A DNA stretch of 64,000 nt from Paraglaciecola arctica (GTDB lineage Bacteria; Pseudomonadota; Gammaproteobacteria; Enterobacterales; Alteromonadaceae), in contig NZ_JAHKQO010000013.1 of the NCBI RefSeq assembly GCF_018861065.1, forward strand, positions 1 to 64,000, read 5' to 3'. Positions 1-8,236 of this stretch are shown piece after piece; position 1 is the stretch's first letter; each line of letters starts with the position of its first letter. The position numbers were made by a program, and so were the translations under genes. The notes beneath the pieces are model-generated. The model ran no database searches, was not told the DNA's origin, and was given only the letters and a program-made list of their open reading frames with translations.

Positions 1-104
1 CCCAGATGCACATAACAACTGATGATGTCGTCGTTGCTGGTGTTGTCACCATAACGCACCGACATTTCTACGGCAGAAAAAGTAAAGCAGTAAGTAAAAG
101 ACAT
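1..104 (-). CDS. partial unrecognised protein, N-terminus only
   Basis: The minus strand is open from an ATG at 104 to the left window edge (about 34 residues), with a second in-frame ATG at 65. The visible protein begins MSFTYC and contains the stretch VRYGDNTSNDDIISCYVH. I do not recognise a family from this fragment. The reason to prefer this strand is context: a promoter and Fur-type operator (123-169) point directly into it, and yejM upstream is on the same strand. No clear Shine-Dalgarno precedes either ATG. A competing plus-strand frame is open from position 3 to a stop at 114-116, so the assignment is tentative. Confidence 0.4.
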   Translation of the reverse strand, partial: MSFTYCFTFSAVEMSVRYGDNTSNDDIISCYVHL

Positions 105-155
105 AAAGCACCATAATGTAAATGATAACAATTATCATTTACATTATGGTGCTTT
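105..155. repeat. perfect 24-bp inverted repeat with 3-nt loop
   Basis: Bases 105-128 are the exact reverse complement of 132-155, with CAA between them. The structure is a 51-bp palindrome. Its centre is a Fur-like core (123-137), and the outer arms run into T-rich sequence. It could act as an operator, as an RNA hairpin in the leader of the minus-strand gene, or as a terminator for yejM. Confidence 0.9.
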
Positions 156-169
156 TAATTTTAAGTCAA
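123..169 (-). promoter_or_regulatory. minus-strand promoter with Fur-type operator
   Basis: On the minus strand TTGACT (169-164) is followed after exactly 17 nt by TAATGT (146-141). Just downstream, where transcription should start, lies TGATAACAATTATCA on the plus strand (123-137). This matches the 7-1-7 Fur core TGATAAT-N-ATTATCA at all but one position. The placement fits iron-dependent repression of the gene starting at 104. Confidence 0.55.
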
Positions 170-241
170 TATAGAAATACAAAAAACAACATAAAGTTAC
201 TCAATGTAAAACGAATTGTCCTAGTAAAGACTTACAAGGTG

Positions 242-1789
242 TTAAAAAGGTTTATTGGCGCGTTTAGCAGAGAAACGACTTAAGTGTTTAATACCCTGAC
301 TAAGAATATTGGGATCAACCTGGCTGAAGACTTCATCCCCTGTTTTTAGGTCAAACACACGTACATTGCCATTATTCATAATTTCAATTCGCTGCTTGTC
401 TGTTAGTAGCAACACTTTGTTACCTTGAGTACTAACAATGTAGTTGAGATTACTTTTCTGGGTGAGTGAATGCCCCGTACTGTATGCTTGGGATTTTGCT
501 GCACAGCCAAGCAGGTTGAGTGCGGTGGGGGCGATATCTTCGAGGCTGCCCATAGATCTATTGATAGTGACATTAGTAAACAATGGATTGTTTAGAGCGC
601 TTTGATCATCTAAGTTGCTCACAATAACGCGATATTCAGCTAACACTTCACTGCTTAGAAGTTCACTAATTTGTTGCGCCTGAACAAAGCCAATTGATAA
701 ATTACTGCTCGAATCGAAAAGTGCTTGCTTAAAGTTTTGCCAATCTTTTTGATAGGCAGACAATCTACGATTGTTAGTGTCTTTCAGATATAAAGAAACC
801 TGAAGCCCCATCGAGTTTGGCAACTGTAATAATAGCGGTGAATAGTTTTGTAAAGCGCCATGGTACAACTCAGGTAAGCCATACAAGATTGTAGTGATAC
901 CGCTGTCTACTGAGGTTTGAAGTTGATAATGATTTTCAAACTTGGACAATCCGGCTATGGCACTTGGCATTTCTCCTTCGATTACTGAGAGTAATAACAC
1001 TTTGTTACTAGTATTGACTGAGCAATAAACTGGCTCCGCGGGGTAAGCTATGCCCTTGATGGTCTGGTTAAATTGTAATGCCTTGCGTTGCTGGTAATCT
1101 TCAATGTCGAGCAAACTATATCGGGCCATCAAGGTTTTGGCTGTAGCCGGATAGGATAAAGGGAACATGTTGTCTTGCTGCACAATTGGTTGATAAAGGT
1201 TCGCATCGGCCCAAACGTGTAAGGCATGACTGATAACAAAACAACTCACAAAAAAGATGCTTATAGGAAGGCCCAATTTGCGCTTTTGTAGTCGGCTGAT
1301 ACGTTGCCATAATGCGTTGGCTACAATCAATTGAAATGACAACCAAACCGTAAACAGTAACAGCAAAAAGCCCCACTGTTGCCACCCAAATTGCGCAATC
1401 GCAGTTTGTGTTTCATTACGAATGAGTTGTGCAGAATTAAGACTTAGGTGTACTCCATATTTGTTGTACAACAACGCATCAAACGCCAATAAAGCTAAGG
1501 CAAAGGCGGCTAAAACCGAACTTAAAATTTTGACAGCTTTGGCGTTGGGTACCAAATAACACAGCGGTAAAATGAGTATCACGAAACCAAAAAAAGTCAA
1601 AAAACCAATATGGCTTATCCAGTTAGTGAACAAATAAAAGGTTCCGATTGGTGAACCAGGCGCTGGAGAATTAAGAATATAAATGGCGGCTATGGTTACC
1701 GCAATCACAATATTTAGCAGTGCAAACCAATGGCCCCAATTGACTAATTGGGTGACTAATTTTCTGCGTGGGGTTTCAGCTAGGATCAT
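242..1789 (-). CDS. yejM: YejM/PbgA/LapC-like inner-membrane protein with shortened sulfatase-type domain
   Basis: This is an inner-membrane protein of the YejM (PbgA/LapC) family, known in E. coli to control LPS synthesis by modulating LapB-dependent LpxC turnover. Five hydrophobic segments fill roughly residues 18-195 (the DUF3413 region; early motif LVNWGHWFALLN). They are followed by a periplasmic alkaline-phosphatase/sulfatase-fold region that keeps a family-like ILYGLPELYHGAL stretch. At 515 residues it is shorter than E. coli YejM (586). The usual VID-type first metal-site motif reads VIEGEM, so the hydrolase fold looks degenerate. It lies just downstream of yejL on the same strand, as in other gammaproteobacteria. 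Confidence 0.88.
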   Translation of the reverse strand: MILAETPRRKLVTQLVNWGHWFALLNIVIAVTIAAIYILNSPAPGSPIGTFYLFTNWISHIGFLTFFGFVILILPLCYLVPNAKAVKILSSVLAAFALALLAFDALLYNKYGVHLSLNSAQLIRNETQTAIAQFGWQQWGFLLLLFTVWLSFQLIVANALWQRISRLQKRKLGLPISIFFVSCFVISHALHVWADANLYQPIVQQDNMFPLSYPATAKTLMARYSLLDIEDYQQRKALQFNQTIKGIAYPAEPVYCSVNTSNKVLLLSVIEGEMPSAIAGLSKFENHYQLQTSVDSGITTILYGLPELYHGALQNYSPLLLQLPNSMGLQVSLYLKDTNNRRLSAYQKDWQNFKQALFDSSSNLSIGFVQAQQISELLSSEVLAEYRVIVSNLDDQSALNNPLFTNVTINRSMGSLEDIAPTALNLLGCAAKSQAYSTGHSLTQKSNLNYIVSTQGNKVLLLTDKQRIEIMNNGNVRVFDLKTGDEVFSQVDPNILSQGIKHLSRFSAKRANKPF

Positions 1790-1804
1790 TCTGCCGACCT
1801 TTTT

Positions 1805-2023
1805 TTATTTTCCATTGATACTTTTTAACAGCACTTGTGTAAACTGTTCGGCCATTTGTTGGCGCTGTTTTTCAGGTACTTGTTGCTGGAAAATATTAGT
1901 AACGACATTACCTAACACCATAAGGGATAGGTCGCGGTTCGCATTATTTTTCTCTAGAGCAATAATGATGTCATGCATGATGGCTTCAAATTGGCTGTCA
2001 GAGTATTTGGACTGTTGTGGCAT
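1805..2023 (-). CDS. yejL: YejL family (DUF1414) small protein
   Basis: This 72-residue protein matches the YejL/DUF1414 family in size and content (start MPQQSKYSDSQFE, core NRDLSLMVLGNVVTNIF). Its function is not known. It is the first gene of a yejL-yejM pair, with a 15-nt gap to yejM, and is divergent from yejK. The yejK-yejL-yejM neighbourhood is conserved in enterobacteria and relatives and supports the call. Confidence 0.85.
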   Translation of the reverse strand: MPQQSKYSDSQFEAIMHDIIIALEKNNANRDLSLMVLGNVVTNIFQQQVPEKQRQQMAEQFTQVLLKSINGK

Positions 2024-2136
2024 GTAGTTTGGCTCAGGAATAATAGTACAGTGTATTTGAGCGATAATAACAATGGTCTAGATAAAATGCGAATAAACCA
2101 GTGACCAAGTTTAATTGATTTTTGTAAGGAAAAAAT

Positions 2137-3243
2137 GTGAGCGCGTTGATACATCATTTTGTTGTACACCAATTAGCCGTTAACCAACAACAAGAGTTAA
2201 CGCTAGTTCCTAGAGCGAGTTGTTTTGAAATTAGCCCTGAGATAGAAAACTTGGCGCAACAAATCAACCACGCGTTTAATACTAAGCCCGGTAAAGGGGT
2301 AGGGGCGTTTGTCACAGAAAACGCCGAAATAGTCAGTGTGAGTAGAGAGCCCTTAGCTAGTGAAGAGCCTTCAGCCGGAGAAGAGCCTTCAGCAGGTGAA
2401 GAACCACCAGTGCTGACGCCACATGCCGTGCCCTTCAAAACCTTGTTGGCAGACATGCAATCTGAAGAAACTGATTTTGTTGAATTTAGTATTCAAGCCA
2501 GTGAGTTATTGAAAAAATCTTTAATTGATACCGGCACATTGGAAACTGGATTTGTAGTGTTTAGTCATTACCAATTCCTAGCAACCGATTATTTGATGAT
2601 AGCGATTATCAATACTAAGCAACATGTAGAAATTAATCGTGATTTAGAACTCACCAGTAGTGACCATTTAGACTTAGCCAAAATGCAATTGGCGGTGAGA
2701 ATTGATTTGACGCAACTAGCGGTAACAGCTGAACAGCAGCGCTACATCAGTTTTATTAAAGGTCGTATGGGGCGTAAAGTATCCGACTTCTTTATGCACT
2801 TTATTGGGTGTGAAGAATTGGTGGATATTAAACAGCAGAATAAACAACTGTTGACCACAGTGGATGCATTTTTAGCCGCAGAACAACTTGATCCTGAAGA
2901 AAAACATCAAGTACGTTCTACTGTGTCTGATTATTATAAAGAAAAACTCGAGGCCGGAGAAGACATCCAAATTCAAGAGCTAGCAGCTAAATTACCCAGT
3001 GATCATGTTAGTTTTGAAGCGTTTAACCAACAAGCAGAAGCACCAGTTGAAGAGCAATTTCAGGCTGACAGAAGTGCCTTAAAAACTTTGGCGAAATTTA
3101 GTGGTCAAGGTGGCGGTATTTCTCTGAGTTTCGAGCGTAAATTATTGGGTGATAGAGTCAGTTACGATGCAGGTTCAGATACTTTGATGATTCGTGGAAT
3201 ACCTCCTAACCTTAAAGATCAACTTTTGAAATCACAAAGCTGA
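2137..3243 (+). CDS. yejK: nucleoid-associated protein YejK (NdpA)
   Basis: Member of the 37-kDa nucleoid-associated protein family (YejK/NdpA), which binds the nucleoid and has been linked to topoisomerase function. The start is GTG at 2137, with TAAGGA six bases upstream. The N-terminus (MSALIHHFVVHQL) and the central FIKGRMGRKVSDFF stretch are typical. At 368 residues it is longer than the E. coli protein (335). The excess is an acidic linker at residues 76-90 made of an 18-bp tandem DNA repeat. It is divergent from yejL-yejM. Confidence 0.9.
   Translation: MSALIHHFVVHQLAVNQQQELTLVPRASCFEISPEIENLAQQINHAFNTKPGKGVGAFVTENAEIVSVSREPLASEEPSAGEEPSAGEEPPVLTPHAVPFKTLLADMQSEETDFVEFSIQASELLKKSLIDTGTLETGFVVFSHYQFLATDYLMIAIINTKQHVEINRDLELTSSDHLDLAKMQLAVRIDLTQLAVTAEQQRYISFIKGRMGRKVSDFFMHFIGCEELVDIKQQNKQLLTTVDAFLAAEQLDPEEKHQVRSTVSDYYKEKLEAGEDIQIQELAAKLPSDHVSFEAFNQQAEAPVEEQFQADRSALKTLAKFSGQGGGISLSFERKLLGDRVSYDAGSDTLMIRGIPPNLKDQLLKSQS
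2362..2406 (+). repeat. 18-bp coding tandem repeat inside yejK
   Basis: Two near-identical 18-bp units (2362-2379 and 2380-2397) and a partial third encode repeated EEPSAG hexapeptides. The unit keeps the reading frame and sits in a flexible acidic linker, so copy number could vary without loss of function. Confidence 0.8.
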
Positions 3244-3312
3244 CATCTGACCAGTATTCTTTATAATATAACGACCAAACATTTTACTCAGAACAGGACA
3301 TAACCACTTTTT

Positions 3313-4188
3313 ATGCAATTATTTGTTAATGATTTAACCGTAATGGATTTTTCTTATCTTTGCCCAGAGCGCGGTATGGTGGGGGAAAGCTGGATAGTAG
3401 ATGTGATCCTAAGCGGCGATTTAAATGAAGAAAGCATGGTTTTGGACTTTGGTAAAGTTAAGAAACAACTAAAACATCTAATTGATGAATACATAGATCA
3501 TAAGTTGTTGGTACCTGTCGAGCATGCTTATAGCCGTATTGAACACGATGAAAAACATGACAGAGTCACTGTAGATTTTATGCGTCCCAGTGGTAAGTCG
3601 ATACATTTAAATTGTCCTGCAGAAGCCTATGCGTTTGTATATTCACAAAATGTGACTATGCCCTCGGTGAGCGACTACCTAAAAGATGTTATTGCCACTC
3701 ACTTACCAGAAAACGTTGCTGGTATTGAGCTTAACTTGCGAGCTGAAGTCATTAATACGCCTTTTTATCACTACACCCATGGCCTGAAAAAGCATGATGG
3801 CAATTGTCAACGTATTGCTCACGGTCATCGTTCTAAGGTGGTGGTATTTGAAAATCAACTAGAGAGTATCAAGTGGCAAGAGTATTGGGCTAAGCGTTGG
3901 TGCGATATTTACATTGGCTCAAATGAAGATATTGTGGACATTAAAGAAACCTTATTTTCATCACTATATTCAGATCCCAGTCTTCATCACGTATTTGCAT
4001 ACGAATCTTCACAAGGTCGATTTGAGCTGGCCATCCCTAAAGTAGAATCAGAAATGATTGCCACAGATACAACAGTAGAATGTTTAGCGCAATTTATGGC
4101 AGATGAACATAAACGTATGAATTCGAACAGTAGCTTTAAAGTATTAGCCTTTGAAGGAGTGGGAAAAGGAGCCATTGCTTTTGCTTAA
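3313..4188 (+). CDS. tandem 6-pyruvoyltetrahydropterin synthase / QueD-like protein
   Basis: A 291-residue protein with two regions resembling the PTPS/6-carboxytetrahydropterin synthase fold; single-domain QueD is about 120 residues. The first half keeps the downstream DFGKVKKQLK and IDHKLL motifs but lacks the zinc-binding HGH. The second half carries a histidine cluster, with Cys in DGNCQR and the HGHRSKV zinc motif. The active site therefore appears divided between the two halves. A role in pterin or queuosine-type chemistry is family inference only. The gene overlaps the downstream M23 peptidase gene by a few bases, suggesting co-expression. Confidence 0.72.
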   Translation: MQLFVNDLTVMDFSYLCPERGMVGESWIVDVILSGDLNEESMVLDFGKVKKQLKHLIDEYIDHKLLVPVEHAYSRIEHDEKHDRVTVDFMRPSGKSIHLNCPAEAYAFVYSQNVTMPSVSDYLKDVIATHLPENVAGIELNLRAEVINTPFYHYTHGLKKHDGNCQRIAHGHRSKVVVFENQLESIKWQEYWAKRWCDIYIGSNEDIVDIKETLFSSLYSDPSLHHVFAYESSQGRFELAIPKVESEMIATDTTVECLAQFMADEHKRMNSNSSFKVLAFEGVGKGAIAFA

Positions 4189-4987
4189 ATATCTAACTTT
4201 ATGTGCAATGTGTTTGTTGTCGTTAGGCGCGGTGGCTAATGGTATCAAGCTTAAAGGTGAAATGACTCAAGGGAGTTTAATTCGTGGAGAAGTGCCTGCT
4301 GGCAGTCAGCTTTGGTTAAATGAAAATCCCGTGCGCGTTTCAGAGGAAGGCTATTTCGCTTTTGGCTTTGGACGTGATGCTGAGCTGACACAAAAACTCA
4401 AGTGGCAGAACGCTCAAGGTGTTCTTCAGGAAAAAAACTTTACCCTAACAAAGCGCACCTATGTAGAACAAAAAATAGAGGGCGTTGCAAGTAAATATGT
4501 CAGTCCTCCTGAATCAGTCCTTTCACGTATTAGACAAGATAACCAACAAATCGGCGTCGCTCGAGCCAATAACGCTAGTAGGTTGGACTTTACCCAAGAT
4601 TTTATTTGGCCAGCCGCAGGCCCTATCAGTGGGGTGTATGGTAGTAGGCGAGTGTTTAACGGTGTGCCTAAACGTCCTCACTTCGGGGTCGATGTAGCTG
4701 GACCAACTGGCACGCCAGTATTTGCTCCTGCAGACGGAATAGTCACTTTGTGGGTACCCGATATGTATTATTCTGGTGGCACCATGATAATAGACCACGG
4801 CTTTGGAGTGTCTTCTACTTTTTTGCATTTAAGTAAAGGGCATGTCGAGTCAGGTACTCAGGTTAAACAAGGTGACTTAGTTGCCGAAATCGGAGCCACA
4901 GGACGAGTAACTGGTGCCCATTTAGACTGGCGAATTAACTGGTTTAAAGAGAGACTCGATCCCGCTTTACTGGTACCGAAACGATAA
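4181..4987 (+). CDS. secreted M23 (LytM-type) metallopeptidase
   Basis: Periplasmic M23 peptidase that would act on peptidoglycan cross-links. I chose TTG at 4181 (268 residues) because AAGGAG lies 9 nt upstream and the product then begins with a compact signal peptide ending near GAVANG. TTG codons at 4151 and 4175 are alternatives. The LytM domain includes His167-x3-Asp171 (HFGVD) and a conserved FLHLS. The final HxH motif reads HLD (His247/Asp249), with aspartate in place of the second zinc-ligand histidine. The gene overlaps the end of the PTPS-like gene. Confidence 0.85.
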   Translation: MLKYLTLCAMCLLSLGAVANGIKLKGEMTQGSLIRGEVPAGSQLWLNENPVRVSEEGYFAFGFGRDAELTQKLKWQNAQGVLQEKNFTLTKRTYVEQKIEGVASKYVSPPESVLSRIRQDNQQIGVARANNASRLDFTQDFIWPAAGPISGVYGSRRVFNGVPKRPHFGVDVAGPTGTPVFAPADGIVTLWVPDMYYSGGTMIIDHGFGVSSTFLHLSKGHVESGTQVKQGDLVAEIGATGRVTGAHLDWRINWFKERLDPALLVPKR

Positions 4988-5055
4988 AATTTCGTTAAAG
5001 TCGCTTGATAGTGAAAAAGCTCAAAAATTACCCTCGCGTTTTCTTTTAACTTCTG

Positions 5056-5068
5056 TATAATTCGCGCC
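5056..5068 (+). promoter_or_regulatory. probable rplM-rpsI promoter: -10 plus GC-rich discriminator
   Basis: A perfect TATAAT at 5056-5061 is followed at once by TCGCGCC, the GC-rich discriminator expected of growth-rate/stringent-controlled ribosomal promoters. I see no convincing -35 at 16-18 nt. Initiation here would give an rplM leader of about 155 nt. Confidence 0.6.
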
Positions 5069-5082
5069 CTGCCCAGTTGCCC

Positions 5083-5100
5083 CCGCTTGTGGGAAAGCGG
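5083..5100 (+). promoter_or_regulatory. hairpin in rplM 5' leader
   Basis: CCGCTT (5083-5088) pairs with AAGCGG (5095-5100) around a 6-nt loop, inside the presumed rplM leader. In E. coli, L13 represses translation of its own rplM-rpsI mRNA through the leader. Whether this hairpin is the L13 target here is inference. Confidence 0.45.
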
Positions 5101-5224
5101 ATGAATCATACGACTCGAAGGGGTCAAAGTATTGATTTTTAGCGGTTTTGTGTAGCAGTCGGTAGTTAAATATCGAACATAAAACCAACGTAACGATTAT
5201 TTATATATTTCGGGTAATTTTAAA

Positions 5225-5653
5225 ATGAAAACTTTTGTTGCAAAGCCAGAAACGGTAAAACGTGAATGGTATGTGGTTGACGCCGCAGACAAAACTCTTG
5301 GTCGTTTAGCGACTGAGATCGCTAGCCGTTTACGCGGTAAGCATAAGCCAGAGTACACGCCTCATGTGGATACTGGTGATTATATAGTTGTGATCAACGC
5401 TGAGAAAGTCACTGTTACTGGCAACAAAGCCAAAGGCAAAATGTACTACGCTCATAGTGGCTACCCAGGCGGTCTTAAAGAGACTAACTTTGAAAAGTTA
5501 CAAGCCCACAAGCCAGAGATGATCATTGAAAAAGCGGTTAAAGGTATGTTGCCTAAAGGTCCTCTTGGACGCGATATGTTCCGCAAAATGAAAGTCTTCG
5601 CTGGTCCTGAGCATACACATGCTGCTCAGCAGCCTCAAGTCTTAGACCTTTAA
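5225..5653 (+). CDS. rplM: 50S ribosomal protein L13
   Basis: Large-subunit ribosomal protein L13, 142 residues, the same length as in E. coli. It has the family N-terminus ([20 protein letters not shown]), the internal [17 protein letters not shown] stretch, and the C-terminal [11 protein letters not shown]. It is the first gene of the rplM-rpsI operon, with rpsI 12 nt downstream after a strong AAGGAG. A long leader with a hairpin precedes it. Confidence 0.98.
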   Translation: MKTFVAKPETVKREWYVVDAADKTLGRLATEIASRLRGKHKPEYTPHVDTGDYIVVINAEKVTVTGNKAKGKMYYAHSGYPGGLKETNFEKLQAHKPEMIIEKAVKGMLPKGPLGRDMFRKMKVFAGPEHTHAAQQPQVLDL

Positions 5654-5665
5654 GGAGCATTACAG

Positions 5666-6058
5666 ATGGCAGATAATCAATATTACGGCACTGGCCGACG
5701 CAAAAGTTCTACCGCTCGTGTTTTTCTTCGTGCAGGTAGTGGCAACATTGTAGTAAATCAACGTCCTCTTGACGTATTCTTTGGTCGTGAGACTGCACGT
5801 ATGATCGTGCGTCAACCGCTAGAGTTAGTTGAAATGACTGAAAAGTTTGACTTATACATCACCGTAGCCGGTGGTGGTATTAGTGGTCAAGCTGGTGCAA
5901 TTCGTCACGGCATTACACGTGCTTTGATGGAATTTGACGAAACTCTTCGTCCAGCATTACGTAAAGCGGGCTTTGTTACTCGTGATGCACGTAAAGTTGA
6001 GCGTAAGAAGGTTGGTCTTCATAAAGCACGTAAGCGTCCTCAATTCTCAAAACGTTAA
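5666..6058 (+). CDS. rpsI: 30S ribosomal protein S9
   Basis: Small-subunit ribosomal protein S9, 130 residues. It shows the [13 protein letters not shown] motif near the N-terminus, the [15 protein letters not shown] core and the basic C-terminal tail ending KRPQFSKR, which reaches the P-site tRNA in the known ribosome structure. It is co-transcribed with rplM and followed by a strong intrinsic terminator. Confidence 0.98.
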   Translation: MADNQYYGTGRRKSSTARVFLRAGSGNIVVNQRPLDVFFGRETARMIVRQPLELVEMTEKFDLYITVAGGGISGQAGAIRHGITRALMEFDETLRPALRKAGFVTRDARKVERKKVGLHKARKRPQFSKR

Positions 6059-6092
6059 TTGTCCGACGACAGTCTTTTTACAAAAGATATTC

Positions 6093-6120
6093 AAAAAACC
6101 CAGCTTTTGCTGGGTTTTTT
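6093..6120 (+). terminator. intrinsic terminator of rplM-rpsI
   Basis: A 12-bp stem (AAAAAACCCAGC at 6093-6104 with its complement at 6109-6120), a TTTT loop and a T-run directly after the G+C part. It lies 34 nt beyond the rpsI stop. Confidence 0.93.
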
Positions 6121-6333
6121 ATTGTTTGCGATTTGTACAAAAAAACATCATCCCCTCAATATTTTCTCAAAAATACCTTAAGTATCAGTAATTCTTCATT
6201 TTATTAACGATTTCCTTGTCTTTTATGTGGGTTTTCTTTTATCATTTTCGGTTAACAGAAAAACTTTATTTTTTGAGTCAAATATTATTCAAATTATAAA
6301 GTGTCAGCCAAATTAACCCTCGGAGATTAGTGG

Positions 6334-6966
6334 ATGAGCAATGTATCTTTAGATGCGCATGATTCGTCTGAAACCGAAAACCAACCAGTCAATAGTAATA
6401 GACGCCGATTTTTAACGGTGGCGACTTCTGTTGTTGGTGGTGTCGGTGTAGTCGGTGCAGCAGTGCCTTTTATCGCATCCTGGAACCCTAGCATTAAAGC
6501 AAAAGCTGCTGGGGCTGACGTAGAAGCTGATATAAGTAAAATCGAACCAGGTCAGTTGATTCGGGTTATTTGGCGCAGCAAACCCGTTTGGATTGCGCGT
6601 CGAACACCTGAACTACTTGCGTCATTGCTTACCCATGACGAACAGCTAAAAGATCCCAACTCCGATGAAGAGCAACAACCGGAGTTTGCTAAAAATGCTT
6701 ATCGTTCTTTGAAAGAAGAATATCTAGTGTTGGTAGGTATTTGTACTCATTTAGGTTGTTCTCCTCAACATTTAAAAGACGGCGCGTTCGCGGAATATGT
6801 AGTAGGGGTAGAAGAAGGCTTTTTCTGTCCTTGCCATGGTTCTAAATTTGATATGGCAGGCCGCGTGTTTCAAAATGTACCAGCTGGTTTAAATCTAGTA
6901 GTGCCGCCTTATATGTTTGTTGACGACAATACTATTTTGATTGGTTCCGAAGAAGGGGCGGCATAA
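6334..6966 (+). CDS. petA: ubiquinol-cytochrome c reductase, Rieske iron-sulfur subunit
   Basis: Rieske [2Fe-2S] subunit of the cytochrome bc1 complex, which accepts electrons from ubiquinol and passes them to cytochrome c1. An arginine-containing N-region (NRRRFL) precedes a single membrane helix (about residues 26-48), consistent with Tat-dependent insertion. The cluster motifs are intact: CTHLGC and CPCHGSKFD, then the proline-rich VPPY. It is the first gene of petABC, with the petB ATG one base after this stop. Confidence 0.97.
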   Translation: MSNVSLDAHDSSETENQPVNSNRRRFLTVATSVVGGVGVVGAAVPFIASWNPSIKAKAAGADVEADISKIEPGQLIRVIWRSKPVWIARRTPELLASLLTHDEQLKDPNSDEEQQPEFAKNAYRSLKEEYLVLVGICTHLGCSPQHLKDGAFAEYVVGVEEGFFCPCHGSKFDMAGRVFQNVPAGLNLVVPPYMFVDDNTILIGSEEGAA

Positions 6967-6967
6967 T

Positions 6968-8236
6968 ATGTGGAAAAATTTGATGGACTGGGTTGAGTAT
7001 CGTCTCCCCATAATGCGCGTTGCAAACATGCACGCAATTCAATATCCCGCTCCCCGAAACATGAACTTTTGGTACATGTTTGGGTTTCTCGCAACCATAG
7101 TTTTAGTTAACCAAATTGTGACAGGTGTATGGTTAACTATGAGTTTCACACCTACTGCTGAAGAAGCATTTGCTTCAGTAGAATACATCATGCGTGATGT
7201 TGAATATGGCTACATACTCCGCTATATGCACAGCACAGGGGCGTCTGCCTTCTTTATCGTAGTGTATTTACATATGTTTAGAGGCATGATTTATGGCTCT
7301 TATCAAAAGCCACGTGAATTGTTGTGGTTATTCGGTATGTTTATTTATCTTGCCTTAATGGCCGAAGCCTTTATGGGGTACGTACTTCCTTGGGGGCAAA
7401 TGTCTTACTGGGGTGCACAGGTAATTGTATCTTTATTTAGTGCTATTCCGGTAATTGGTCCTGACCTAGTAATTTGGATCCAAGGTGACTACGTCATTTC
7501 TGGTGCGACACTAAACCGCTTCTTTGCACTACACGTTATAGCATTGCCTTTAGTCATAGTGATTTTGGTGTTCTTACACATAGTAGCATTACATGAAGTG
7601 GGTTCTAATAATCCAGATGGTACCGACGTTAAACGTAAGAAAGGTTCGCTTTCCGAAGACGAAAAAACCAATTACAAAATTCACGAGTACTACACTGACA
7701 AGTACGACATTGTTGATGATATCGTGCCGTTCTTCCCACATATAGTGTTGAAAGATCTAGTCGGGTTTAGTTTCTTCCTACTCGCTTTCTGTTACATCAT
7801 GTTCTTCAACCCAGAAATGGGTGGGTACTTCTTAGAACATCCAAACTTTGAGATTGCGAACCCGTTAAAAACACCAGAACACATCTTCCCTGTATGGTAT
7901 TTCACGCCCTTCTACGCGATTTTGAAAGCGGTACCTCATAAACTTGGTGGTGTTATCGCGATGTTTGCAGCGATTATATTCTTAGCCCTTTTACCTTGGC
8001 TTGATAGAGGTAAAGTGAAATCTTGGCGTTACCGTTGTGGATTACACAAATGGAACCTAATGATTTTTGCGGCTGTTTTTATATTCCTAGGTTACTTAGG
8101 TGGCACACCTCAAGAAAACTGGAAAATCATTGCATCGCAAATACTCACTATTATGTATTTTGGTTTCTTTGTGTTGTTGTTTATATACAGTAAAAATGAG
8201 CGTACTAAACCAGTTCCAGCGAGGATCACAGAATGA
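6968..8236 (+). CDS. petB: ubiquinol-cytochrome c reductase, cytochrome b
   Basis: Cytochrome b of the bc1 complex, a multi-helix membrane protein holding two haems and both quinone sites. The start is ATG at 6968 (MWKNLMDWVEYR), one base after the petA stop; an earlier upstream start would only run into petA. The 422-residue length suits a proteobacterial cytochrome b. Characteristic segments include YMHSTGAS, GYVLPWGQMSYWGA, the haem-histidine stretch FALHVIALPL and the PEHIFPVWYF Qo-site region (PVWY variant of PEWY). The stop overlaps the petC start (ATGA). Confidence 0.97.
   Translation: MWKNLMDWVEYRLPIMRVANMHAIQYPAPRNMNFWYMFGFLATIVLVNQIVTGVWLTMSFTPTAEEAFASVEYIMRDVEYGYILRYMHSTGASAFFIVVYLHMFRGMIYGSYQKPRELLWLFGMFIYLALMAEAFMGYVLPWGQMSYWGAQVIVSLFSAIPVIGPDLVIWIQGDYVISGATLNRFFALHVIALPLVIVILVFLHIVALHEVGSNNPDGTDVKRKKGSLSEDEKTNYKIHEYYTDKYDIVDDIVPFFPHIVLKDLVGFSFFLLAFCYIMFFNPEMGGYFLEHPNFEIANPLKTPEHIFPVWYFTPFYAILKAVPHKLGGVIAMFAAIIFLALLPWLDRGKVKSWRYRCGLHKWNLMIFAAVFIFLGYLGGTPQENWKIIASQILTIMYFGFFVLLFIYSKNERTKPVPARITE

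Noticed and set aside
3-116. plus-strand partial frame at the left edge ending at 114-116
   Set aside because: Open, but the promoter and Fur-type operator point to the opposite strand and the residues look like low-complexity basic sequence; kept only as the alternative to the minus-strand partial CDS.
5934-6191. 85-codon plus-strand ORF overlapping rpsI
   Set aside because: It runs through the end of rpsI and the terminator in another frame; a shadow frame of a real gene.
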